Part shown: positions 11,650 through 23,299 of the stretch, in pieces
How positions within the stretch are numbered: the first letter of the stretch is position 1
How the letters are laid out: the number at the start of each line of letters is the position of its first letter
Assembly: GCF_012489685.1 (NCBI RefSeq)
Contig: NC_080041.1
Span: 98,133,205-98,197,204 of the forward strand
DNA: 64,000 bases
Direction: 5' to 3'
DNA from: Lotus japonicus
Lineage: Eukaryota > Streptophyta > Magnoliopsida > Fabales > Fabaceae
Notes under the pieces: model-generated
What the model was told of the DNA's origin: nothing
Seen by the model: only the letters and a program-made list of their open reading frames with translations
Database searches by the model: none
Translations under genes and position numbers: made by a program

Positions 11650-13125
11650 GGGCGGAAGGCAATGTTAATAATCTCATACGATAAGGAAGCCATAAGAACA
11701 TTCTATTATATATTTCTAGTAAATTACTTTTAAATATGATTTATATTGTGGATTTTAAACAAAATATGATTTATATTATAATTTTCTAAGCTTAACATAT
11801 AAATATAAAATATATATTAGAAATTTGTAACTGAAGGGGTTGACGTAGGGGCTACCACTTTATCATTTAAGCAAGTGATGGGAGGTTTTAGTTCCACGAC
11901 TGTCACTATGGTTAAAACAAAAAATTAGAAACAAAAAAGTAAAGGTTTTTTCCACATTTAAGAAGTATACTCCTAAAAGATTATTACTTTGAATTAGAAA
12001 TATATAATGGAATGTATGTCTTAAATTATGATTATTATCAATTTGAATTACTATGAATCGAGTATTGGAGTTGATTGCAATGTAAGTATCACATTATAAA
12101 TGTTGATAAAGGAAAAAAGTGGTAAACATAAACATTGAGAAGTCTCACATTGCCTAGCATGGTGAAGGGTGAGAGAGGTCAAGACTATATATAAAGATCT
12201 CAAATTCTCTAGTTTAACGGACCAAGACTAATATCAGGAAACACTTTAAGCTTATATTTGTGTTTTCTTGTTCTCTTATGCTCGTTTTAGAGTATTGTGA
12301 GAAGATGTAGTTTAAATATGGTAATTTCTATTCCGACCCCCCCGGACATCTATTCAGACCCCCGCACATCTATTTTCAATTTTCGCTCGCACTTTGAAAG
12401 TGCGTTACCTACGCACTTTGAAAGTGCGTTATGAACGCACCTCTAAAGTGCGTTACCACAATATTATCGTCGTCACCTCCATCATCGCTATAAAGACCAT
12501 TGTCCCACCACTATATAACCTCACTGTTGTCGCCGCCACTACCATTACCAGCCTCCACCATCACTGTTCTTCATCTCATTGTGAAAATGAAAACGTCTTT
12601 TTGTTGATATTTTAAAGAGTGCTTTCCATCAAACGAACATATTTTTTTTAAAAAAAATTGAAAAATAAGAAATAAACAAACTAAAGAGACCCTTTACCAT
12701 TTGTCAATCCCATAAACAAACCCCAGTACAATCAACTATAGTACTTCTTACAGTTTAGTGAATCCACCTGAAGCTCGTAAGCTTCTTCTCCCCAACCAAG
12801 TTCTTCAATGTTTTTTTTTATAAGCAATATATATTATATTAAAATGAAGTTCTTCAATGTTAATGTGTTAGAGTCTTTCTCTTCTTTTAGTTTGATTTAG
12901 TTTTGATATTTCTTCCCGGATTTCTTCAAATATTTGTCTATTTCCCAACAAAACCTACCTCATGCCGGAATATTAATTTTAAAAAATATATTTGTAGTAA
13001 ATATTTTTTTTATACCATTACAAAACTAAAAAATCAATAAATTATAATATTTTTAAAAAATTATAATAATAAATAAAGCATGATGTAACTGATCGTCATC
13101 ATTCCCAAATTCAAGTCTCCCTCTT
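11650..13125. other. Intergenic, with a small palindromic repeat cluster
   Basis: No gene is seen. At 12388-12456 the near-palindrome CGCACTTTGAAAGTGCG occurs twice and is followed by a third, altered copy (CGCACCTCTAAAGTGCG), about 23 bp apart. The remaining sequence is AT-rich and featureless to my reading. Confidence 0.5.
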
Positions 13126-13135
13126 AAACCCTAAA
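13126..13135 (+). promoter_or_regulatory. Telo-box (AAACCCTAAA) upstream of the small coiled-coil gene
   Basis: The motif AAACCCTAAA lies just before a pyrimidine-rich leader (CTTTGCTCTCTG onward). Telo-boxes are a known promoter motif of plant growth and translation genes, usually close to the transcription start. Its role here is inferred from position only. Confidence 0.4.
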
Positions 13136-13724
13136 AGTAGAGTCTTTGCTCTCTGTAACCACCGAGTTCGACTGTGCGAGTGTGTGATCACCTGAATCTC
13201 GATCAATCAACGTTAGAGTCTTTTCCTCAACCCTTTTCTTCTTTCAATTTCTCTCATTCCCTTCTTGATTTGATTTTGGGGATTTTTTTTGCACAGGATT
13301 TCCACAAAAATCTGTTTTTTAGGGTTCTTAATTTCCCCTTTTCACAGCAAAGACAACCACATTCAAGATTCGAAGACATTGTTCAGGTTCTTCATTTCAT
13401 TTCTCCTTTTCTCATTTATTTAGGGTTTTTCATCATTTTCATGTGGAGTCCGTGATTACTGTGTAGTTTGTATCGTATATAATCATAGCGTTGGTCTGAA
13501 AAACAAGCAAAAGGTTCGAAATTGGTCTGAGAAACCACATTGAATCGGTTCACGCAGCAAATGGGTTGTTGAAAGATCCTAACTTTGGTCTTGATGGGGG
13601 AGTCTGATGGGTGATCAAGATCAGCAGCATATGAAATGGGTCATTTTTGTGCTTTTCTAGTTTCTGATTCCCCCATCTTTTGCGGTTTTCATCATGATAT
13701 ACTATAGGCAGTGCTATTGCTTGC

Positions 13725-13865
13725 CAATGTTATTAATCGCAGATATTGGAATGACAGAAATTCGTTATGTCAAGTCCTAAGAGCGGAAAATAGGGGATAG
13801 CAGTGAGCCCTCAGAGTGCTACTATAGCGCTATAGTGCCGTGATATCCGCTATTTGACAACACTG
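13725..13865. mobile_element. hAT-type MITE (141 bp) with perfect 8-bp target duplication
   Basis: TTGCTTGC flanks the element on both sides (13717-13724 and 13866-13873). The right end, CCGCTATTTGACAACACTG, is close to that of the element at 4218-4392. The left end, CAATGTTATTAATCGC, is its degraded inverted partner. It probably lies in a leader intron of the gene that follows. Confidence 0.8.
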
Positions 13866-14615
13866 TTGCTTGCTAATGTGTTCTTCACTTCAGCTATCTA
13901 GTTGATATGTTAGTAATCCTGGTTCTTGGATGTTGCACTTCATTGTTGCAGTAGTTGTATTCTTTCTTTCCACTTGCATGTTTCTGGGATTGGCAGTGTG
14001 GACGTCTACTTTGAAGGATTAGCTAGTCAGAATAAAGAAATGTTTTTTCTTTTGCTATGAATCAAATGAATTTTTTTTGTGATTTTGGGTTTATGGTTTA
14101 GGAATCAGCGACCCTGTTTTAGGGTTAGATTTAGTGTTCTGTTTGTTTCTGGTGTTGGCTTCTTGATGATGGTGCTACAGCCAACTTGGGATTGAATTGT
14201 TTTAGGTGGTGTTTGGTAATTGTCTGAAGAGATTTGTTAGGAACCCAAATGATTTACGGGCTGAGAAGGAAGAGTGGATAATGGATTCACCAACTGTCTT
14301 TTGGACCTCAGATTTGGAGGGTCTATTCTAGGAGAGGTGCTAAGAAAGGTGAGCTGGAAGTAGGGAAAAGGGAGGGAAGAATTATTTACGGAGTGAGATG
14401 AGGTTGCATCCATATAGAGGTTTTGTAATTGTGAATCATTTTTCTGTTAGAATGAATAACAGCTGTGACTCTCTATAAGAGCTCTTACCCTGGGCAGTGG
14501 TGGGTTTTTCACTGCTGAGTCTTCCATATTCCAATACTACAATCACAGTTTTCATTTTTCATTGACTCTGTTTCATTGCTTAATTGATCCAGTTTTGCAT
14601 CAAGATTATAGACAG

Positions 14616-15843
14616 ATGGCGCTTCAATGTGCGAAGAAGGAGGCTTACTTTGTTCACCGGCACCGCAAAGATCCCATTGGTGATAATGATGATATTCATA
14701 GTGAAAATAAACGCTTGAAGGGGAAGATAATGGATATTGAAGATAGGCTGTTGACACTTGAACAACAGGTTGCCACATTGAAGCGGTTGCATAAGGTAAT
14801 ACATATGATTCATGGATATGTTTTTTTTTTCCCCTCTTTGTTAGTAACTTTTCACATATAAACACACACATCTGTCATCTAATCATACATTATAATGTTT
14901 AGAAAGTTTTAAACAGGGAGCAAAAGCATTTACTCTATTTAATTTGTAATTCTGGCCTATGTTTGCAGAAGAATTTGAGAGCATTGACGAATTACCTTTC
15001 TTTTTTGTAAATTGATTGGAAAAGACAGCAATGACATTAGTAAAAGCTGCTAACAGCTGGTCTCTGTATTCAGTAGTGTATTAAAGAGTAATAATGTTTG
15101 CTTTTGGTTTATAGTCTCTTACTTGTTCGTGGTTCTCACTTGTCATTGTTGCTGATGGATTTTTTATGAATTAACAGACACTCTGTTATGATTGCTAGGT
15201 AGTTGATGACCTAGCTGCTAAGAAGGAGCCTGACTTTGGTTTCTATCTCTGCAAAGATCCCGTTGATGATATTCGGAGTGAAAATAAGCGCATGATGGAG
15301 AAGATGGTGGAACTTAGTGATAGACTGTTGGTACTCGAGCATGAATTTCCCCTATTGGAGAAGCTGTGGTGTAAGGTAATTAGTTACATATAAATCATGG
15401 ATTTGTTAAAATATATTTCTCTTTCTTTCTTAGTATCTTTACATATTTATCATAATAAACATGCACATTTGTCATTTAATCATACATTAATCTGTTTTTT
15501 ACATAAAAATGAGAGCATAGGCTCATTAGCTTTCTTGTTTGTGAATCGATTGGAAAAGAGAGCAATGACATTAGTAAAATAAAATCTGCTTACAGCTGGT
15601 CTCTTGATTAAGTAGCCAGAGTATCTGAGTATGAAAGAGAATTAATGTTTGCTTATGGTCTTGTGGTTCTTACTTGCACTGGTTCTTGGTAGGATTGTGG
15701 TCTCATACTCTCATTAGGAAGAGGTTCTCATGTAAAGAAACAAACTTTATGTTTTGTGCTGACTGTATTCTTTACATATTTATTGATGCAAATTAATTTG
15801 TTTTGTTTTTGTATGTTGTTTTGATTTGCAGGAAGTTGTTTAG
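14616..15843 (+). CDS. Small charged, probable coiled-coil protein, unrecognised
   Basis: Three exons join in frame: 14616-14795, 15199-15375 and 15832-15843, with GT-AG introns and phase 0 throughout, giving 122 aa. I do not recognise the product. Two related modules follow one another: one around KDPIGDNDDIHSENKRLKGK, the other around KDPVDDIRSENKRMMEK. Each continues into a Leu-rich heptad-like stretch (DRLLTLEQQV and DRLLVLEHEF) that should form a coiled coil. The start chosen is the first ATG in the exon. Upstream, 13136-14615 looks like an untranslated leader with introns, preceded by a telo-box. Exon 3 gives only EVV before a TAG, and the same frame stays open to 16002. Transcription is inferred from splice signals. 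Confidence 0.5.
14630..15670 (+). repeat. Tandem segmental duplication covering exon plus intron
   Basis: About 14630-15135 and 15217-15670 are diverged copies. Similarity runs from the exon through the donor site into the intron (for example CATTTAATCATACATTA against CATCTAATCATACATTA, and GGAAAAGA.AGCAATGACATTAGTAAAA in both). The duplication therefore copied genomic DNA and not a spliced message, and it created the second module of the protein. Confidence 0.75.
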
Positions 15844-16002
15844 TCTGTCAAGGAAGTAGATGACAGAACCACTCAACCACCTGTTGAAAAGCAAGCTAAT
15901 AGTCCTTTTTGTAAAGCAATCCTACTATTAACCTGTAGCACTTTGATCTGCGGTCTTTCAGATGTAAAAGACTTGATTTTCAAATATTTCGAAGTGACTT
16001 AG
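15844..16002 (+). other. Open frame continuing after the TAG, with a hydrophobic segment
   Basis: Directly after the TAG at 15841-15843 the same frame is open for 52 codons to a TAG at 16000. It reads SVKEVDDRTTQPPVEKQ, then a hydrophobic AILLLTCSTLICGL, then a short tail. VVDD in exon 2 is echoed by KEVDD here. The simplest reading is that a CAG codon became TAG and cut off a membrane-anchoring C-terminus. Readthrough or a different splice is possible. Confidence 0.4.
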
Positions 16003-16734
16003 CTTCTACTATTACCCACTAATTGCAATTCTTTTGTTCTTTTTTTTTTTTTTTTTTTTTTTTTTAACTTTGACCCGGATTTCCCTATTCATTGCCCTAT
16101 TCTTTTGTTTAGTTGTTCCTCCCAATAAATGTTTTTTTCCCGGAGTTCAAACTTGTGTCATCTCCCTTCCGTGGTTTAGTTTGCTTATCATAAGATCAAC
16201 ACCTTGTTGATTTTTTAGATTTTTCTAATGACTTGTAATTATCTTAAAAATATGACATTGAATTATTGGATTTCACACAATGACTCAAAGGCTTTGTTTG
16301 GTTATAAAAGAAAAGTGAGAGGAAAGAAAAGTTAAGAAAGGAAAAAGAAAGAAAGTGAAAGGAACATGGGATGATTTTTTATGTTGTTTGGCATAAAAGA
16401 AAGTGGAAGGACAGAAAATAAGTGTATAAAATATAATTACAATTTCATCCTTTAAATTTTTGAAAATAATGAAATCTCACGTTACTTAAAAAAATAAATT
16501 TATTACAATTATAATGTTTTATTTTCTCTCAAATAATTATTAGAGTATTATAATTAAAATAGTTTATACTAAAACTAAAAATATAATTAAAATATTCAAA
16601 ATTTACGATCATATATACTTATCAAACTTAATATTCAATATTAAGTTATCTTCGACTTACCAATAATGGTAGCTTCAAAAAAATAATAATGGTAGGAAGC
16701 CCTAAATGCTTATTGAAACTTTCGACTGCCTTAA
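16003..16734. other. Intergenic, simple-sequence rich
   Basis: A run of about two dozen T residues lies near 16041-16065. From 16289 a stretch starting AGGCTTTGTTTGGTTATAAA followed by GAAAG-rich sequence looks like the end of a MITE, but I could not find its partner. No gene is seen. Confidence 0.4.
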
Positions 16735-17235
16735 CTCCTAACAACTATTAAAGCTCAAGAAAACAATCATCTGCAAACAAAAGATGAGAGATATCAGGAG
16801 CAGACCGAACATTTTTAATCCCATGCAAAGAGGATTCCAAAATCAAATTATGAATAAAAGCAGAAAAAGCCTCGCTGCATAAAATGAACAAATAAGGTTA
16901 AATTAAAGGGGATCCTCTAAGTCTCTAACGCAACATTTATATGAGGACCAAAGGGCGCCTTGGGGGTTTCTATTAAGCATAATTGAAAAGTCAACTGTAG
17001 AAACACAACTCATAACCAAATCAACCCAACTACAAGAGAAACACATGTGAAACATCTCCAACTCTAAAAAAGGTCACTCAATCCAGTTGTATGCCTTTAA
17101 CATATCCAGTTTAAGCGTCATCATTCCATTACAATAATTCTCTTTTTCATATAATGAAAGCATTTAAAGGATGCAAGGGCATTGTCCATGATCACACACC
17201 CTAAAACGAAAGCACTTTGAGTTTTACAATATTAG
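16735..17235 (-). pseudogene. Decayed LINE (L1-type) reverse transcriptase fragment
   Basis: On the minus strand the peptides run, with frame changes, from KLDMLKAYNWIEWPFLE (family form KAYDRVEW) through the palm region to SHLLFADDCFL. FADD (complement of 16766-16777) is the catalytic motif of plant L1-type reverse transcriptases. In-frame stops and shifts are frequent. There is no endonuclease or start, so this is an old 5'- and 3'-truncated copy. Confidence 0.7.
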
Positions 17236-17663
17236 GAAAAATCAGCTTCAATCTAAACTATAGTCTTTGCTGTAAAGTTATATATCGATAAAAAAAAGTT
17301 GGCTTAATTGCACTTTTGGTCCCCCACGATTACAAAAGCCACGATTCTGGTCCCCAACAAAATTTTATTGCATAGAGCGTCCCCCACGTTATGCTCCGTT
17401 AGCAACTTTAGTCCGGACCCTCTATTCTGTTAGTTTTCAAACGTTTCTCTCTCCTAGTGGCCACTAAGTCATGACATGGCACTGTCATGTGCGTCTCACG
17501 TGACTTGAGGCCCCCACCTTCGAATCTAAACTATCTCTTTCAAACCCTAGGGTCCAAAATAGCAACACTGTAGCACATTTGTGAGAGAGAGGCGGAGCTT
17601 ACGAAGACTTTGACGGTGACGAGCGTGAACGGCGGCGAAGCTTACAGAAACGACGACGAAGCT

Positions 17664-20600
17664 ATGGCACCGAAGAAGAGGACCCCAAAGAAGCCTCGTC
17701 TGATGAAGATGAAAACCACTCCAGAGAGGAAGCGTGGGATGAGGGACCACAACGACCTCGTGCCTCCTGAAACGGTGGTGGTCCCAAAGAGAAGAAAGAC
17801 GTTGGAGGAGTATTTGTGTGGTGATGACCCACTGCCTTCGAACTATGTGTCTATGTAAGCCTTTAATCCTTTTCTCTGTTTCCTTGTCGTTCATTTTGTG
17901 GGTTATTGTGTGGATTTATTCCCTTTATTTTGTCCTATAGTCACCTTGATTGAATAATGGCTATTTTAATATTTTCAGACCCATCGTGCCTGATTCAGTG
18001 GATATTAATATACACCATGGTGGGAAATTGACATTACTATCCACTGACCCATATTTGGGAGGTGCAATTCATGTTGTACAAGGGTGGGATATGGACAAGC
18101 TTTCTTCTATTGAGCTGAGTAAGCATGTAAAAAGCCTGGGGTATCACAAATATGAGTGCCTCTGGTACAGGGCCATTCATTGTGGTGCTCTTAAACCTCT
18201 TAGCTGTGATGCAGACATAAGAGAATTCATCTCTGCTGTGAAACATCAAAGTGCAGCTGATATATATGTCCAGCATTCAGTAGAGACTTGTGTTGAAATA
18301 GTGCAAGATGCTTCAGTTCACCAGGCAGAGGCTGAAGCTGATGTTTATGTAGTCCATCACAGGCCAGAGGTGTTTGAAAAGAGGGCTCAAAGGGAAAATG
18401 TCAAGGTAGTTGGAAGTGATATTGGTGAGGGGAGGATTGAGGATGAGAGGGTTGCTGAGGCTGAGAAGGATAAGGTTACTGAGAAGCTTGTTGAGGAAAG
18501 TGATTTTTGGGCTGAGGCTGAGAGGGTTGCTGAGGCTGTTGAAGGTGTTGGGGAAAGGGTTCAGGGTGAGCAGGTTGTTGAGGTTGACAAGGTTGCTGAG
18601 GGTGAGCAGAGGGTTGAGGGTGAGAAGGTTGCTGAGGCTGATCATGTGGAAGGGAATGTAGTAAGAGGGGAATCTGATGATGAAACCTACAACCCAGAGG
18701 CTGATGGGTCTGATTCAGGTGTTGATGAGTCTGGTGTATCTCTTGATGACAGTGACTATGCAGAAAATTGGGACTGGGCAACTGCGCTTCCAGAGGAGTC
18801 TCTGTTAGAGGTTCCATTGCCTACACCTCATCAAGATCCTGTATTTGATGATGCATTTGTTCATGATGATGTATCTATGCCTGCTGCCACTGCATCAAGG
18901 AATCCAGAACCTTCCAGGGTAGAAGATTTCTCCGATTATGGTGATTCATCTGATGTAGAAAGTCCTACTGAAAGTGAAGCTGAAGAAGGTACTGAGAGAA
19001 GGTTTCCCAGGTTTAAAGCTGTAGAAGGTCAGCCTGTGAAATTTGAGATAGGTCAAAGTTTTCCTAGCAAAGAGACTTTCAAGGATGCTGTCAAAGAATA
19101 TGCTTTGAGTGAGAAGAAGAATGTGACGATCACCAAGAATGATAAGAAGAGAATGGTGGTGAAGTGTGTGCCAGGGTGTCCTTTCTACTTGAGGATTAGC
19201 AAAACACCAACAAGGCTTTTTTGGCAACTTGTTGGGCATAGAGCACAACATAATTGCTGTAGGACTACTTACAATAGGCAAGCAAAGACTAGCTGGCTGG
19301 CAAGGAAGTTCATGCCTATGTTAAGGTATACCCCTGATATGAAGCTTAATGGTCTGATTGATGAAGCCAGATCCAGATGGGGAATTTTGATAAGCAAGCA
19401 TAAAGCTTACAGGGCAAAGGTTAAGGCATTGGAGCTGATCCAGGGAGCTTCAACTGATCAGTACATTCATCTGAGGAAGTATGTAGGTGAGTTGCTTAGA
19501 AGCAACCCTGGGAGCACTGTGATCATAAAGAGTTCTATGGGGGTGAAAGGGCCTGTTTCTGAGAGGATTTATGTGTGCTTAGCAGCCACAAAGAGAGCAT
19601 TTGCAAGGACTTGCATGCCATTAATTGGCCTTGATGGTTGTTTCCTAAAAGGGCTTTATGGTGGTCAACTACTGGCAGCTATGGGGAAGGATGGAAACAA
19701 TCAAATGTTTCCAATTGCTTATGCAGTTGTGGAGTCTGAGACAAAAGACTCATGGAGTTGGTTTGTCAACTTGCTCATATCTGATCTGGATAGTGTGGAG
19801 AAGAAGAACTGGGCCTTCATTTCAGACCAGCAAAAGGTAACATTGTGTAATTCTGTACACATTAATGTTTTAAATTATTTACTGTTTTCTATTACAAACT
19901 TTCACAATTTGGTTTCTATTTGGTGTAGGGTTTGGTCCCTGTTATTGCTGAATTAGGTGACAATGTGGAGCATAGGCTATGCATGAAACACTTGTATGGA
20001 AATTGGAGGAAGAAGTACCCTGGCTGAATTGAAATTAGCTTTGTGGACTGCTGCAAGGGTGAGTACTCAGCAAGAATGGAAGGTAGCAATGGATAACCTG
20101 AAAGCTATGAATGAGGCTGCTTGGCAAGACATGATGAGTATCCCACCCAAAATGTGGTCTAGAGCTTGGTATAGCACAAACACATGTTGTGATTTGCAGG
20201 TAAACAATATGTGTGAGGCTTTCAACAGAGCCATACTAGAGTACATGGATAAGCCTATCATCTCACTGTTGGAGGGCTTAAAATTCTACATGAATAATAG
20301 GATTGTCAGACAAAGGGATTTGATGCTGAGGTGGAAGACATGGCTTTGTCCTATGATCCAACAAAAACTAGAGGATTCAAAGAGGTATTCAGATAGGTGG
20401 ACTGCAGTGTGGAATGGAAATGGAGATGTGATTGTCTTTGAGGTTGTGAGGGAAAATGAAAAGTACTCATGTAATCTGGATAACATGACATGTGCTTGTA
20501 GAAGGTGGGAGCTGTCTGGAATTCCCTGTGCACATGCTGTTGCTTGCATGTGGTTTACAAAAAGAGCTCCTGAGGGATTTGTAGATGCTGCTTATAGGTA

Positions 20601-21350
20601 AAACATTCCCTACACTCTCATTTTTTAGTTATCACATTCCTATGCATTATATTTATTCCTGTGAATCTGTGTTCTTGTGGAACAGGAAGTCCACATTCCT
20701 GTCAACTTACTCCTATCTGATTCTGCCCAACAATGGCCCTAAGTTATGGAATGATGTCCCGGGAGAGCCATTGAATCCTCCATATGTCAGAATGGCTCCA
20801 GGCAGACCAAAGAAAGCAAGAAGAAAAACCAATGATGAACAAAAGAACCCTAACTCACTGAGGAGGCATCATTCAACTGTTAGATACAAAAGGTGTGGAG
20901 AGTATGGTCATAACAAAAGGACATACAAGGGGAAGGATTTAGCTGATAGAGAAATACCTACTGGGGGAAATAAGGTACAAGTGATTAATGAATGTTTATG
21001 AATGTGACTGCAAGTTCTATGTGACTGCAATTTACAAATGTTTGTTCTTTAAATTGCAGGACAACATAGAGATATTGTAGCCTGAACAAAGGAGAAGAAG
21101 GTCAAGAGGGATAACAATCAATGAGCCTGGAAGTGACATTCCACCCCCACCTCAGAGCCAAGACATTCCACCACCACCTCAGACCTAACCATCACAGCCC
21201 ACTCAACCATCACAGACTCAATCTAAGGGAAAGGCAAAGGCACCTGAGCCTCAACCAAAGCGAAAAGGAAAGGCAAAGGCACCTAAGAATCTGTAGAAGG
21301 GAGAAGGATCAAAGAAGAGGACATTTGATGATCCAATGGGCACAAAGTAA
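17664..21350 (+). pseudogene. mudrA-type (MULE) transposase gene, decayed
   Basis: Exons read as 17664-17854, 17979-19836, 19929-20597, 20686-20974 and 21060 to about 21350, all GT-AG. Order of parts: Lys/Arg-rich start MAPKKRTPKKPR; PB1-like N-terminal region; long acidic repeats of ERVAEAE type (18420-18660); MuDR DNA-binding domain (FEIGQSFPSKETFKDAVKEY with conserved Cys/His); catalytic domain with LIGLDGCFLKG (D), FISDQQKGL (D) and NNMCEAFNRAI (E); SWIM finger CACRRWELSGIPCAHAVA; and a CCHC-like knuckle. Breaks: a one-base loss near 20022 that creates TGA at 20025-20027, and several in-frame stops in the last exon (including 21294-21296). The knuckle has lost its first and last Cys (both Tyr). 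Family role: cut-and-paste transposase acting in the nucleus. Confidence 0.9.
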
Positions 21351-21910
21351 TTGGCTGAAGGAATGCAGTTGATGTAATAGGATTATGTTTGGCTTATGTT
21401 TAATGATTTCTGTTCCATGTTCCAAGACTTATGTTATGTAATTAAGGCTTATCAGCCATGACTTATTGCCTTGTTGACAGTTATGTTTTCTGATTTCTGT
21501 TCTATGACATGTGTTTTGTAATTGACTTGTTGGTTGCTACCAATGTGTGTTTGACTTATTGCCATTTTGGCTCTTTTGTGATGCAAACTTATTGCCATTA
21601 TGACCAATGAATGGTAGCTTTTCTCTATTTATATCTCTTTCAGAAGTTTAGTCATTCATGATGGATGAGAGAATGATAGCTTATATAGTCATTCATGATA
21701 TATATAGGCAGCCCTATATATATCAGTGATGCTCACATCTTGTGATTTTGCCATTAATGGATGTGATAAATAAATTATCATTGCTAAATTTCCATTGCCA
21801 AAATTGGAAAATGTCTTACATGTAAATAACTCACTTAATACCCAACTTACATAATTGTCATGGCCCTAATGACAACTTTCTACAGCTTCATCATCATGCC
21901 ATTAAATTTC

Positions 21911-22374
21911 TCACTTAATGGCATAAGTGAAACACAACAAAATTATGACAAACACACAAATGACCAAAGCAATCTTCAAGTCTTTTTCAGTCTTAGTCTT
22001 CTCCTGTATTTTCCTTGCCGTTGCTGCAATTATCTTCTGCTCCCGACCTCTGTTGTCCCTTCCATAGCCATCTTCATCATACCATCTAAAATAGGAGCAA
22101 CATCTCTTCCCATATGCCTGCATCCAAATGAAGATTAACAGGGGAAGAATATTGAACAGAGATGATGAATGAAAACAGAGCACGAATGAAGCACGAAGAC
22201 AATAAGAAGAGGTAATACCTTGTACAACCCACACCCATAAAACGCCCTGCCATGGTTGCCTCCTCCATTCCATGTTGTAACAAGTGGAGATTCCACTCCA
22301 CAATCACACAATCTCTTTGTCGTTCTCCTCTCAGACGCTGAACACGAACTGTAGTTTTCGCAGCTACCACCCAT
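21911..22374 (-). CDS. GRF zinc-finger protein with C-terminal membrane helix, inside the MULE
   Basis: Two exons, 22374-22219 and 22117-21911, join in phase 0 at GT-AG sites to give 120 aa. Exon 1 carries LCDCGVESPLVTTW, then NHGRAFYGCGLYK; exon 2 opens AYGKRCCSYFRWYDEDG. Together these give the CxCG...GR.FYGC...C.YFRW pattern of the GRF-type zinc finger. A charged, Lys/Glu-rich linker (REQKIIAATARKIQEKTK) follows, then a hydrophobic helix ALVICVFVIILLCFTYAI and a short tail. The start is the first in-frame ATG. The gene is convergent to the transposase and begins near the right inverted repeat, which probably supplies its promoter. It has no stop or frameshift, unlike its neighbour. Plant genomes have many short GRF proteins of unknown role. 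That it helps transposition is a guess. Confidence 0.7.
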
Positions 22375-23030
22375 CGGTTCAAACCTCAGCTTCCCTTCAA
22401 TCTCGTCTTCCTTTCGATTCGAACCAGCGAATACTTCACCTATGGCTCGCAAATTCGTTGGTTGCTGACCCAATTGCAGAGAATAGAAAAAACCCCCCTT
22501 TGCCTAGGGTTTTTATCGGGAAGGAAAGGATGAAGATGACCGTTGGAATGGTCACGTGAGAGGCACAAGGCAGATGTGAGCCTTCTCTCTCTTATTTGTG
22601 TGCCATGTCATGACTTAGTGGCCACTAGGAGAGAGAAACGTTTGAAAACTAACGGAATAGAGGGTCCGGACTAAAGTTGCTAACGGAGCATAACGTGGGG
22701 GACGCTCCATGCAATAAAATTTTGTTGGGGACCGAAATCGTGGCTTTTGTAATCGTGGGGGACCAAAAGTGCAATTAAGCCAAAAAAAATTTATATCGTT
22801 CGTTTTTTTCAATCGATAAAAAGTCTAAAATATTTTATATCTAGGATTCGCATCTTGTAGACATTTTGATTCGATATATATGAAAATATGAATAATATAA
22901 TTACAAACTATTTATTATTTAAATTTACAAAACTTAACACGAAAAATCAAGGTGGTGTGTGTTCACAATTCATTGGATTGATATAAATCATATTTTGTTA
23001 TAAATTGTTAATAATATAAATGATAAGAAG

Positions 23031-23277
23031 TGTATCTTATGAGAAATGTGTTATATATGACAACATAAGAATAAGTCATGACCGCTAGATTTAATTATGG
23101 ATGGTCTAGATTATAACTATTTAAATGATCACACAACCACTTAAAAATGTCATGTAATTTTTTAAAAAATTCACATGACTTTATGATTTAATCTTGATCA
23201 TTCATAATTAAATCTAATGATCATGATTTAATTTATTCTTATATTCTCATATATAAACACATTTCTCATAAGATACA
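23031..23277. mobile_element. Foldback MITE (about 250 bp)
   Basis: TGTATCTTATGAGAAATGTG at the left end is matched by CACATTTCTCATAAGATACA at the right end. Pairing continues inward for about 110 bp (GATTTAATTATGGATG against CATTCATAATTAAATC). It is AT-rich and non-coding. The target duplication is not clear. Confidence 0.75.
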
Positions 23278-23299
23278 TTTTTTTATCTTCTAAACTACC

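Larger units (their letters stand above)
17301..22781. mobile_element. Mutator-like element (5.5 kb) with long inverted repeats
   Basis: The ends are GGCTTAATTGCACTTTTGG and its inverted copy. The inverted repeats extend about 190 bp, to TGACATGGCAC near 17483 and TGCCATGTCATGA near 22600, with very few mismatches. It lies in an A-rich site (AAAAAAAG left, eight A right), so the 9-bp target duplication cannot be resolved cleanly. It carries a mudrA-type transposase gene on the plus strand and a GRF-zinc-finger gene on the minus strand, meeting tail to tail near 21.4-21.9 kb. The transposase is broken, so this copy should not move by itself. Confidence 0.9.

Noticed and set aside
13174..13455. 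93-codon plus-strand frame before the small coiled-coil gene
   Set aside because: It lies in a pyrimidine-rich leader, is Phe/Leu-rich, and has no conserved motif.
18313..18817. Long Leu- or His/Gln/Pro-rich frames on the minus strand (18313-18645, 18476-18817)
   Set aside because: They are antisense shadows of the acidic ERVAEAE-type repeats of the transposase gene.
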